NCBI GenBank assembly: GCA_018881555.1
Contig: JACAXG010000050.1
Location: forward strand, 1,674,001-1,738,000
Source of the DNA: Amblyornis subalaris
Lineage: Eukaryota; Chordata; Aves; Passeriformes; Ptilonorhynchidae
Direction: 5' to 3'
DNA: 64,000 nt
Part shown: positions 53,801 through 61,422 of the stretch, in pieces
How positions within the stretch are numbered: position 1 is the first letter of the stretch
Layout: the number at the start of each line of letters is the position of its first letter
Position numbers and translations under genes: made by a program
The notes under the pieces: model-generated
Database searches by the model: none
Seen by the model: only the letters and a program-made list of their open reading frames with translations
Told to the model about the DNA's origin: nothing

Positions 53801-55613
53801 TGGCCACATGAAGTGGAAATACTGAATACAGCAATTCTCTACCCTACAAACTGCCATAATGTTTTTCCAAGATTCTCCCCAATCAGTATGGCAACCAAAC
53901 AAAAAGAGAGGCATATATGGACAAGACACCAGACATGCTGGGAGAAAAAAAAATAACCAATAGTCTGAATATTCTGAAAACACACTCATCTGCCCCACGT
54001 CCAAAAGAAAGTTAATAGAACCAGCAAACTTTCACACTTCAGTCCTTTGAAAATAAACGCATACCTCCTCCACAGTATACGATAAAGGCATAAGAAAAAA
54101 ATGAAAGTTTTTCAACCCCAGTGTTTTCACACTGTCTTGATTTTCTTTTATGCACACACCTGCCTGATGCAGGTGTGATTTCTACCCCAACCACTATCGA
54201 AGTTTTGTGTTGTTACTGAGGAACTTCCAAGCATTCCCCCCACAGTAACATAACTAAACACGAGCAACGCACTGAAACTTGCAAATGCAAATAAAAACCC
54301 CAAAGTCAGACAAGATGACCCCTCCTCACACTATGGGGGACACAAAACATTTAAACGGAAAAATCAGTGTACCCCTTAGGCTACTCCTCCTTAATTGCTG
54401 TAGATTTAAATACAACGATGGCAACTGCAAAATTCACACAAACTAACTGTTCATTTTTGATTGGAGATGTAAATTTTAACACCATAAATTGTGGGTTGGA
54501 AGGACTACAAGGAAAGATTTGCCTGTACACTGTACACATGGCTTCGGGGGGAAAAAGAGCTTCTTTTTTTTTAACACCATGAAACTTGACCAGTTCAATT
54601 GCTGTATGAAACACACACGTACATGTAGGGCTTTGGTAGTCAGGAGGACTGGATTTCCAATACCTATTTCTCCAAGCAGTTCTGTTAGCTCCCTGAAGAC
54701 AATGAGCCTATTAGTTAAATAAAATTGTTCATAATTTTCAAATCTTCCCAGCTGGATACCTCAAGGAGTATGCACCACTCTTGTAAAACTTAGTTAAAAA
54801 ATTAAAGAATAAAATGTTTAGCAAAGTCACCCACATGGATCAACTCTGACAACTCAAATGAAACTGCAGACCAAGGAAGTGTAAAGTAACTTCATAAAGT
54901 TGCATGCAGACACCTTAGTACCTAAGTTCCACCTGCCTGCAGAGGCAGCAGCACAGCTTGCCTGGTGGGTAAGGACTCCAGCCACAAGGACTCTACTTCC
55001 CTCTCAGCCCCTGTCCCAGTTCAAGATGTTAGGCAAGTGCCTACCTCCTTAACATCCCAGGTCACCTAGGCACAGAAAGGGAATTCCTATACTAATTCAT
55101 ATAACAAGTGCCGAAGTTCATTAACAGAGATCAGTAGATGTCTACTTTCTCCTGCAAGAATCTTACACTTCAAAAGAACCCAAAACATTTTCAGTAAGAC
55201 TGCACTCCTTCCCCAGAGGCTCATCACGTTCAGGCACACACACCAAAGGCTCTTCTGCACTTGCTGAGCACCTCACAAAAATTATCATGACCCACTCCCG
55301 AAGACCCAGTGGTTTCCAAGTCTTTCATCTGCGGGCCTCAGAACATTTTCCAGCAGACACATAACTACTGGCTAGAGTGGTTAGGGTAGTGGATCCTAGT
55401 TTTATTTCCCAGATCCCTCAAAAGCAGACAAAAGGTCACAAACCGAGAAGCTGAGAAACCCTGTGTTTCTATTCCCACCCAAGCCAAGCAATATTTATCC
55501 TTAATGAAGATTAAAATTTTAATAATTTTCAGAACCTTTCCTCTGATAACCTAAGATTCTGTTTAATCACACTAAAAAGCCAATCAATTGTAAACAAAAT
55601 CTTCTACCAGCAT
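44864..55613. other. Unique intron sequence, no gene seen
   Basis: A+T-rich intron with short open frames in all frames but none with a recognisable domain. It holds A/C-rich tracts (46124-46200, 52360-52410, 52550-52625), a (CA)n run near 46124-46141, and poly-A at 48108-48119 and 52438-52448. Short inverted repeats lie at 53171-53186 and 54155-54177. A G+C-richer patch at 54930-55060 is unidentified. Confidence 0.6.
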
Positions 55614-55990
55614 GAGCTGGGCCTGTTTACTCTAGAAAAGAGAAGACANAAGAGATCTCATCAACGCATATAAATACCTCAAAGGTGGGTGCCAAGAGGA
55701 TGATGCCAGAACCTTTCCAGTGATACCCAGAGATAGGATGAGGAGCAATGGCCATAAACTAAAACACAAGAAGTTCCACCTCAACATAAGGAAGAACTTT
55801 ATGCTGACAGTGGCAGAACACTGGAACAGGCTGCTCAGGGAGGTCAAAGATACTCTGTCCGGAGACATTCAAACCCCACCTAGATACATTTCTGTGTCAG
55901 CTGCTCCATGTGACCCTGCCTCGGGAGGGGAGGTGGACTAGATTACCTCCAGGGGTGCCTTCCAACCCTAGAAATTCTATGATTCTATGG
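55614..55990 (+). mobile_element. CR1 LINE, 3' fragment including C-terminus of ORF2 and tail
   Basis: The plus strand encodes the end of the CR1 reverse-transcriptase ORF (residues around KFHLNIRKNFMLTVAEHWNR, 55780-55830). It continues into the 3' untranslated region and ends with the tail ATTCTATGATTCTATGG at 55974-55990. The intact tail fixes the orientation. The 5' end is truncated, as is typical of CR1. Confidence 0.92.
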
Positions 55991-56166
55991 CGGAAAGTTT
56001 GTCAGTTTCCTCCACAGTGGAGAATTTCTTCCTAATTGTAACATTAAAGGAAGAAAAAAAAAAGTCCTTAAAACTCAAGCCAAAATCGCTGTTGTGTTTG
56101 TGAAGTAATATTCAAAGCATTTCTTCTTCTCCTGTTTTCACTTGAATTTTAACTGATTTTTTACAG

Positions 56167-56430
56167 CAGAATCGCAGAATCACATGATCTGAAAGTGACT
56201 TCTGTTCTCATGGTCCTATTCCCCCAACAAAACAGGAACAAATTGACTCAGGTTGCTCTGGGGCTTGTCCAGCTGAGTTCTGAATATCTGCAAGGACATC
56301 TCGACCTCCCCGGGTAGCCTGTTCCAACATCTGAACTCTTCTCACATTGAAATTTTTTTCCTAGTATCTCGTTGGAATTTCCCTTGTTGCAGCTTGTGTC
56401 TGTTGGCTCTTGCCTACTGCCTCTCCATAC
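56167..56430 (-). mobile_element. CR1 LINE, diverged 3' fragment
   Basis: The plus strand starts with AGAATCGCAGAATCAC, the reverse complement of the CR1 3' tail. It runs through recognisable CR1 phrases such as 'gggtagcctgttccaacatc' and 'cttgttgcagcttgtgtctg'. It is more diverged than its neighbour at 56757. The truncated 5' end near 56430 is approximate. Confidence 0.8.
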
Positions 56431-56756
56431 TCTCTCACCAGTTAACTGAAGATGTGGGATAGTTTTCCCATAAAGAAAAGCACACACACACAGAGCTGTA
56501 TTCTCAAGATGTTCATAAAATATGCACACATAGAAAAGGATTTGCAGCTTATTTTTCTGAAATACATAAGCTGTATTTTTGTTTGCAACCTAACACTGTC
56601 TCTCATGGCTTGTCCTTCTGCAGCACGTACCACCAAAAACTTACTTTCACAGACAAGTAAAGCAGAGTGGCTAACGTGGTAAAAAGTCACACCGCAAATT
56701 ATTCTGTAGTAATCCTCCTATATTGGCAAATGCTCAGTTTTTGTTCCCTATTTCAA

Positions 56757-57040
56757 ATCACAGAATGGAACTAAATGGTCTCTAAGGTCCCTTCCAATCC
56801 AAACCAATCTCCCTGCCATGGGCAGGGAACACCTTCCACTAGACCAGGTTGCTCAAAGCCCCATCCAGCCTGGCCTTGAACACTACCAAGGATGGGGCAT
56901 CCACAGCTTCTGTGGGCAACCTGTTCCGGTGCCTCACCCCTCTCATAGCGAAGAATTTCTTCCTAATAGCTAAACTGAATCTGCCCTCTTTTAGTTGAAA
57001 GTCATTCCCCCTTATCCTACCACCACCTGAACTAGTCCTG
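56757..57040 (-). mobile_element. CR1 LINE, 3' fragment, antisense on plus strand
   Basis: The plus strand begins ATCACAGAATGG and continues with the reverse complement of the CR1 3' region. It includes the segments for 'ggtcccttccaa', 'agaccaggttgctcaaagcc' and 'cctggccttgaacact'. The element therefore points to the minus strand and is 5'-truncated near 57040. It is the best preserved of three CR1 copies packed into 1.4 kb. Confidence 0.9.
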
Positions 57041-57046
57041 GCAGTC

Positions 57047-57429
57047 TAAGGTACTTATTCGACCTCATGATAAACTCTTTTTCACACAACTTCTCGGTTA
57101 AGCAGGGAAGCAACATTTAGCAATGCAGAAACTGGCTACAAAGAAAAACCACGTGAAAACTTGTGGTCAGCATGAGGATGAGAACTACAGGCCACAGTGC
57201 GGGGCTTTATCTGCTCCACCGGGGCACCTCCTTCGGGGTTGTGCAGACAACCAGGCTGGCAGAGCACCAGAGCGAGCTCGAGTGTTTAAACGCTGCTACA
57301 CTGACCCTGCCAGCACACCCTTCTCTCCGGACACAAACCTGCTGCACAAGCATGGGTGCTTGGTTCACAAAGCGTACGTGTTTGGGTTTGGGGTTTTTGG
57401 CTTGGTTTCTTCAGGTTTCTTTCTACAAG
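57047..57429. other. Intron 1, 5' end, between CR1 cluster and CpG island
   Basis: Unique sequence of intermediate composition lying just inside the intron, between the nearest CR1 copy and the island. A short GGGTTTGGGGTTTTTGG tract sits at about 57380-57398. No gene or element is recognised. Confidence 0.5.
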
Positions 57430-57915
57430 AGCATCTTCTGCTACGGGCCGTCCGTACCCCGTTCCTCTCCGTGGGGCACAGCCCCGGGCGGGGAGGCGCT
57501 GACAGCTCCGGGCGGCTGCGCCCGAGCTCCACCGGTGCGGTGCCCTCCGCCCCGCTCCGCCTCGGAGCGCCCCGGTGGCCGGAGGAGCGGCACGCCGCGC
57601 TGTGCCACCGGCACCGGGCACACAAAGGGCCGCCTTCGGGGCAGAGCGGTCTCGGGTCCGAGAAAGTCTCGAGGGGACTCCGCTCTCGCCAGCACGAACT
57701 TCTGGCAGGGCGCGCCCCCACGCCCGGCTCCCGGGGCGCCCCGGCCAGTCCCGCTCCGGTGTCAGCGCTCACCGCCCGCGTCCCGCCTGCACACTCCGCC
57801 GGGCAGCCCCGGCTGCCCCGCGGCCGCGTCCCCGGCGCGGGGGGAGGCCCCAGCCCAGCCGCCGCGGGGGGTGAGGGAGAGCCGCAACAAGTCCCCGCCG
57901 CCGCCGGCCGCCCTT

Positions 57916-57917
57916 AC
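57916..57917 (-). other. UST: Splice donor of UST intron 1
   Basis: On the minus strand the sequence reads CTGG then GTAAGGG, a near-consensus U2 donor. Homology to UST stops exactly here: the open frame beyond continues as Gly-Lys-Gly and arginine-rich residues with no UST similarity. This places the exon boundary after the first base of a glycine codon. Confidence 0.92.
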
Positions 57918-58176
57918 CCAGATAGTGCCGCAGGTCCAGCAGAAAGTGCGGGGGCCCCCCGTTGAGCTGGTAAAAGAGGGAGCCCAAACAGAAGAGCAGC
58001 AGGGCGGCCATGCAGAAGCCGTAGTCGCGCAGCGAGAGGAAGGGCAGCAGCGAGAGGGGCCGCCGCCTCTTCAAGCCCCCGCCCTGGCCCGGGCCCCCTC
58101 CCGCCGCCGCCGCCGCCGCCGCGGGGGGCCGGGGCGCCGGGCATTCCCCGCCGCCGTGCTGCTGCTTCTTCTTCAT
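57918..58176 (-). CDS. UST: Uronyl 2-sulfotransferase, coding part of exon 1 (N-terminal 86 codons + 1 base)
   Basis: UST is a Golgi type II membrane enzyme that transfers sulfate from PAPS to the 2-O position of uronic acid in dermatan and chondroitin sulfate. Only the N-terminus is encoded here. Seen: residues 1-7 (MKKKQQH) match the vertebrate UST start as I remember it. They are followed by a Gly/Pro/Ala-rich tail with seven alanines (about residues 19-25), a basic stop-transfer cluster KRRR at 36-39, and the segment LSLRDYGFCMAALLLFCLGS leading into a hydrophobic anchor at about 53-69. The stem GGPPHFLLDLRHYL follows, again as in UST. The ATG at 58176 has A at -3. The exon ends CTG-G followed by GTAAGG, so the intron is phase 1 inside a glycine codon, consistent with the human protein continuing ...YLG-N. 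The catalytic sulfotransferase domain (full length about 400 aa) lies in later exons outside the window. The alanine tract and glycine-rich tail differ from the mammalian tail as I recall it; this is inference. Confidence 0.95.
58102..58122 (-). repeat. UST: (GCG)7 coding tract, polyalanine in the UST cytosolic tail
   Basis: Seven identical GCG codons encode Ala19-Ala25 of the UST N-terminal tail. Pure codon identity points to replication slippage as the origin, not selection on each residue. Confidence 0.9.
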
Positions 58177-58280
58177 CCTTCCCTTCGCCGCCGCCGGCTC
58201 ACGCAGCCCGCCGGGGGAAGCGCATCCTCCATCCGCCTGCCCGGCTCCGGCTGCCCGCGGCGGGGAAAGTTCCCGGGAGC

Positions 58281-58358
58281 TCAGGGGACCCGTCCCGTCC
58301 TCATCGCCGGTTGCCCCCGGCTCCGCGGCAAGCGAGAGTCCTCGGCGCTGCTGCTGCT

Positions 58359-58393
<35 letters not shown>

Positions 58394-58670
58394 TGCTGCT
58401 GCTACGGAGCGCCGCTAAGGGGAGGGAAAGGAGGTGGTCACCATCCCGCTCCCTGGGGCTGCTCTCCTCCTCCGCCGCCGCTCTCGCTGCCTCTCTCCGC
58501 TCGGCCTCTCGCCCCGGTGTCAAGTTACAGCCAGCGCTCCGCCGCCGGCCGCCTACAACTCGCTGCCGACTTGTGCGCGCCGCCCGCCCCGGCCCCACCG
58601 CCCCCTGCCCACCCCGGCCCGGCCCCGGCGCCCGCCCACTCCGGCCCGCCCCGGCCTCCGGCCCCGCCAT
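58281..58670 (-). other. Upstream ORF in the UST leader, about 130 codons, with Ser-Arg-Ser repeat tract
   Basis: An ATG at 58670-58668 opens a frame that stays open to 58281, ending about 100 bases before the UST ATG. It is rich in Ala, Gly and Arg because of base composition. Through the trinucleotide repeat it encodes four serines, a run of about eleven or twelve arginines, then four serines. G at +4 but C at -3 gives a middling start context. It may simply be open by composition. If the leader is as long as predicted, ribosomes would meet it before UST, so it could dampen UST translation. Confidence 0.3.
58348..58401. repeat. Compound trinucleotide repeat (CTG)4(CGG)11(CTG)3 in the UST leader
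   Basis: Read on the plus strand, four CTG units (58348-58359) are followed by eleven CGG units (58360-58392) and three CTG units (58393-58401). In the UST transcript this is CAG-CCG-CAG. It is uninterrupted and therefore likely length-polymorphic. Confidence 0.95.
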
Positions 58671-58767
58671 GCGCCCGCCGCCTCCGCGCCAGCGACCCCT
58701 GCGGGCGCCGCCGCCGGCCCGGCCCGCCGGCCCGGCCCACCTGCCCCGGCCCGCCGCGCTTGGCCAT
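58525..58767 (-). other. Upstream ORF in the UST leader, 80 codons
   Basis: This frame starts at the first ATG downstream of the TATA-predicted start (58767-58765) and ends at 58525, well before the UST ATG. The product is Gly/Arg/Ala-rich with no recognisable domain. It is out of frame with the longer upstream ORF that begins at 58670. Its relevance depends on where transcription really starts. Confidence 0.25.
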
Positions 58768-58812
58768 CGCGGCGTGTGCAGCAAGCCTAACGCAGCGTTA
58801 AGAGNCGCTGCC

Positions 58813-58818
58813 TTTATA
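58813..58818 (-). promoter_or_regulatory. UST: TATA box, probable UST core promoter
   Basis: The minus strand reads ACTATAAAGGC, with TATAAA at these positions, right at the upstream edge of the CpG island. A TATA box here predicts a start site about 25-30 bases downstream, near 58783-58789, and a 5' leader of roughly 610 nt before the UST ATG. GC boxes farther downstream could also direct dispersed starts, so the exact start is inferred. Confidence 0.55.
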
Positions 58819-61236
58819 GTCGTGTAACATCGTTCGTGGGGGAAGAAAGGGACCGCTCTTCTCCTTGCAGCTTTCCTGGGGTGATTAAAGCAGAGCTGTT
58901 GTTCATTGGGGACAAGGCTTTAGACGAGTATGGAAATTACAAAATTAAGATTGCACATGCAACCTTAATTTGACCCCCTTGTACATATGGCTTATGATAC
59001 AGCTTCTAATTACTCAATCATGCTATTTTTCCTAGACAGCCGCTTCCAACCATGTGACCGGCGGGTGAATGGCATTCACTCAGTGCTGAGCTGTGTAATA
59101 GCTTCATCCTCTTTATACAACATATGTCCCCAATGTGTCCTGATGGCTTATTTGGAGCTATTCTTGTTCTTGGGCATTGTCTGATGTAGAAATATATTTC
59201 ATTCCCCCATGCGGCTGCGTTGCCAGCGCAGCAGTGGGGGGAGGAGAGGTTGGGGTGGTAATACTAGTTCACCATTTTGTTTTATGGACCTGGCTGGAAG
59301 CGGGGGGCTTTCCCAAGATCCTGCTTATGGGATCACATGAGACTNTTCATTTCTAAGCAACAGAAAAATTCTATTCGCTGTGGTTTGTAAGAAAAATTGG
59401 AAATCATGACCCAAGTGCAACTTGCCATGTCAGAAATTAAAAAGCAATCACACTTTTCCTTTTTAGGCTTAAAAAAAAAAAAGTATTCTGATTTGGGAGC
59501 CTGACTCATAATCTTTGCACACTTGCAGCTGGAAATTTTGCTCAGGAGACTGCATTTAGATGTTTTTGCCACTTGTCCTGAAAGGCTTGCATAAACACTA
59601 CCTACGCTACTGGCTTTGGTTTTTTTGTTGGCAACAAGCAGCAAAGTGTGGAATATGGAAATTAATCTTGCTGGTGTGGATAAGAGCACAAAGACAGAAT
59701 CTAACAATAAAGAACCATTCCCATTGCATCCCTTAATAAAAAATACCTGCATACTGCCTGAAAAAACAGACCTTCTTGGTTTGGAGAGGAATCTCCTTGT
59801 TTTAGTTACGCAGTTCTATATCAATGCACAGATCCCCTGCAATCTTACANGAAACCTGTAGCAAAAGCAAAGGTAGGTATGACACATCATTTCTGAAAAA
59901 CAGAAAAGTAACAGGATACAAAAAATAAGTCCTCTATGAGTTAAACCTTTAGGGCTACAGCTCACTTGAAACAGAAATAGCCAACATCTTTCACCAGATA
60001 AAGTCATAACTAATTGCATGGTTAAACTACCACTTCTTAATTCTCATGAATGTTGCTTAGAAACACTTAGGAAGTACTGGGGGCTTACTTAACATGCACT
60101 GCTTCCATAAATGTTTTAATGTTTTATATTCTTTTGAATACTTNGATATCTACTGTCTTGTTTGGATGGCAACACTGCAGATTTGGTTACTAGTGCTAGT
60201 TGCTGTTGCTGATGAGAAACAGATAAGCACTTACCCTGAATGTTTGAGAAAAATAGGTGCTTTGATGAGAAGACAGACAACACCTGTAAGGTGAATCAAT
60301 AAATCTTTATTTTTCTGGTTGCAAAGAATGCCTTTGATCTCTAGGCAGAGATTAAAGAAAAACAAGGATGGAAAAAGAGACCAATAAATGGAGTAAAATT
60401 TAAGTGTGAAGGCTGTACTCTGGACAGTTCTTGCCACATTTCTAAGCATCAACAGGTTTAAAAAAATCTCTTGGAAGGAAGAAGAAATAGAAATCTTTGT
60501 TGTTGAAACATATGCTTAAATGTACAAATTAGCTGTAAAATTATTTACTTTCGTATATATGAACTATCACACCTATTATTACAATGCCTAGCTAGGGCAA
60601 TGTGCAGGAAAATAAATACAATCTACTTTGTGCTATAGCTCAATATGATGCAACAGTTTTCCTATTTTTAATTTTCCTGTTACTCATCTGCTTTGACAAA
60701 ACCAGTATGATTTTGCATGCACAGCATAAAGCAGTTAAAATCTNTCTGTCTNTCTNTCTATCTATCTATCTATCTCCTTATTACATTCCCATTCACACAA
60801 ATAAAGCCAAAGAATCCAAAACACAACCCCCACATTAAAGGAATATTATGGTTTAAAAGCCAAGTATTGACACTTTAGGATAAACCAAAGGTAGGAGTTT
60901 CCACACAAACTTGTTTGTAGAGGGTATGAATTACAATTTAGCCTTTAATTGTGTGATGATATTGTTTTGCACAGAGGGCCACTGCCTTGTACTGTGCATG
61001 GGACAGACACTGTTCACTGAAGGTGCAGCCTTTCAGTTTACGTTTAATCTCTTTGTTCAGCATATGTCCTCGGGCTTTGTTTAAAGCGATCTAAATCCTG
61101 CTTGTAATGTGAAATTATTAACATTGTAGCAGGCTTTTCTAGGGCATTCATTGTTCCAGTACCTTGAGCATATAATGAATGCTTATGAATTACATTCATG
61201 AGATACAGGGAACAGCAACATTTTACTTATTGGGAA
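58819..61236. other. UST 5' flank, no gene seen
   Basis: Composition returns to A+T-rich immediately beyond the TATA box. A moderately G+C-rich patch lies at 59205-59330, about 400-500 bases upstream of the TATA box, and is a candidate proximal element. A poly-A run occurs at 59471-59482. Open frames up to 139 codons (59333-59752, minus) have no domain. Confidence 0.5.
60741..60775. repeat. TCTR tetranucleotide microsatellite
   Basis: Units alternate TCTN, TCTG and then TATC/TCTA. Three of the Ns fall at the same position within successive units, suggesting allelic mixing of G and A or read misalignment in the repeat. Confidence 0.9.
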
Positions 61237-61275
61237 ATGAGACAGAGAGATTAAGGTTAAATACACCTATTAATT
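61237..61275 (+). repeat. MIR-like short fragment (tentative)
   Basis: 'gggaaatgagacagagagat' followed by 'taaggttaaata' resembles the 'gaggcacagagaggttaagt' block shared by MIR-type SINEs. It is short and diverged, so it could be chance. Confidence 0.3.
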
Positions 61276-61357
61276 TCGGTTGCCAGCCTTGAGATGGCTG
61301 GGGTTTGCCTTGGTGAAATAGTTAGCATGANGCGGTACTTTGTATGTTGGAAGCACA

Positions 61358-61422
61358 GCTCCCTTTGACTTCAGACGCAGCTGTGAATGCTAACTACTTC
61401 TACAAATCAGACCCCAGGTTCT
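61358..61422 (+). repeat. Ancient amniote interspersed-repeat motif (tentative)
   Basis: 'ctccctttgacttcagacgc', 'agctgtgaatgctaactact' and 'tctacaaatcagacccc' follow, in order, a motif that recurs in turtle and bird genomes (cattgacttcagtggcagctgtgagtgctcagca..., aaatcaggccc). I do not know its family name with confidence. Confidence 0.35.

Larger units (their letters stand above)
1..57917 (-). other. UST: UST intron 1 (partial; acceptor and exon 2 lie left of the window)
   Basis: All DNA left of the exon 1 donor is first-intron sequence of the minus-strand UST gene. No minus-strand frame resembles the exon 2 protein (the PAPS 5'-phosphosulfate loop region that follows the stem), so the intron is longer than 57.9 kb here. 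A very long first intron is usual for UST in vertebrates. The intron carries CR1 LINEs, two retroviral remnants and low-complexity tracts, each listed separately. No alternative exon could be supported. Confidence 0.88.
58177..58787 (-). other. UST: UST 5' untranslated leader (inferred extent)
   Basis: This is the G+C-rich stretch between the TATA-predicted start and the UST ATG. It contains at least two ATG-initiated upstream frames (58525-58767 and 58281-58670), a trinucleotide repeat at 58348-58401 and long runs of guanine on the sense strand. The 3' boundary is firm because of the UST ATG. The 5' boundary rests only on the TATA box position. Confidence 0.55.
57430..58800. promoter_or_regulatory. 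UST: CpG island covering UST promoter, leader and exon 1
   Basis: Base composition changes abruptly near 57430, from A+T-rich intron to very G+C-rich sequence dense in CG dinucleotides, and returns to A+T-rich sequence just after 58800. The island spans the first exon, its donor, the 5' leader and the start of the intron, as expected for a constitutively open vertebrate promoter. GC boxes are visible, for example GGGGCGGGC on the minus strand at 58644-58652. The edges are judged by eye. Confidence 0.9.

Noticed and set aside
57286..57772. Minus-strand frames just inside intron 1 (84-135 codons)
   Set aside because: They lie past the UST donor, have composition-driven openness and show no similarity to UST or another family.
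57123..58827. Long plus-strand open frames of 280 and 554 codons across the CpG island
   Set aside because: They run antisense through UST exon 1 and its leader, are low-complexity Pro/Arg/Ala sequence, and stay open because G+C-rich DNA has few stops. No domain or ORF-specific signal.
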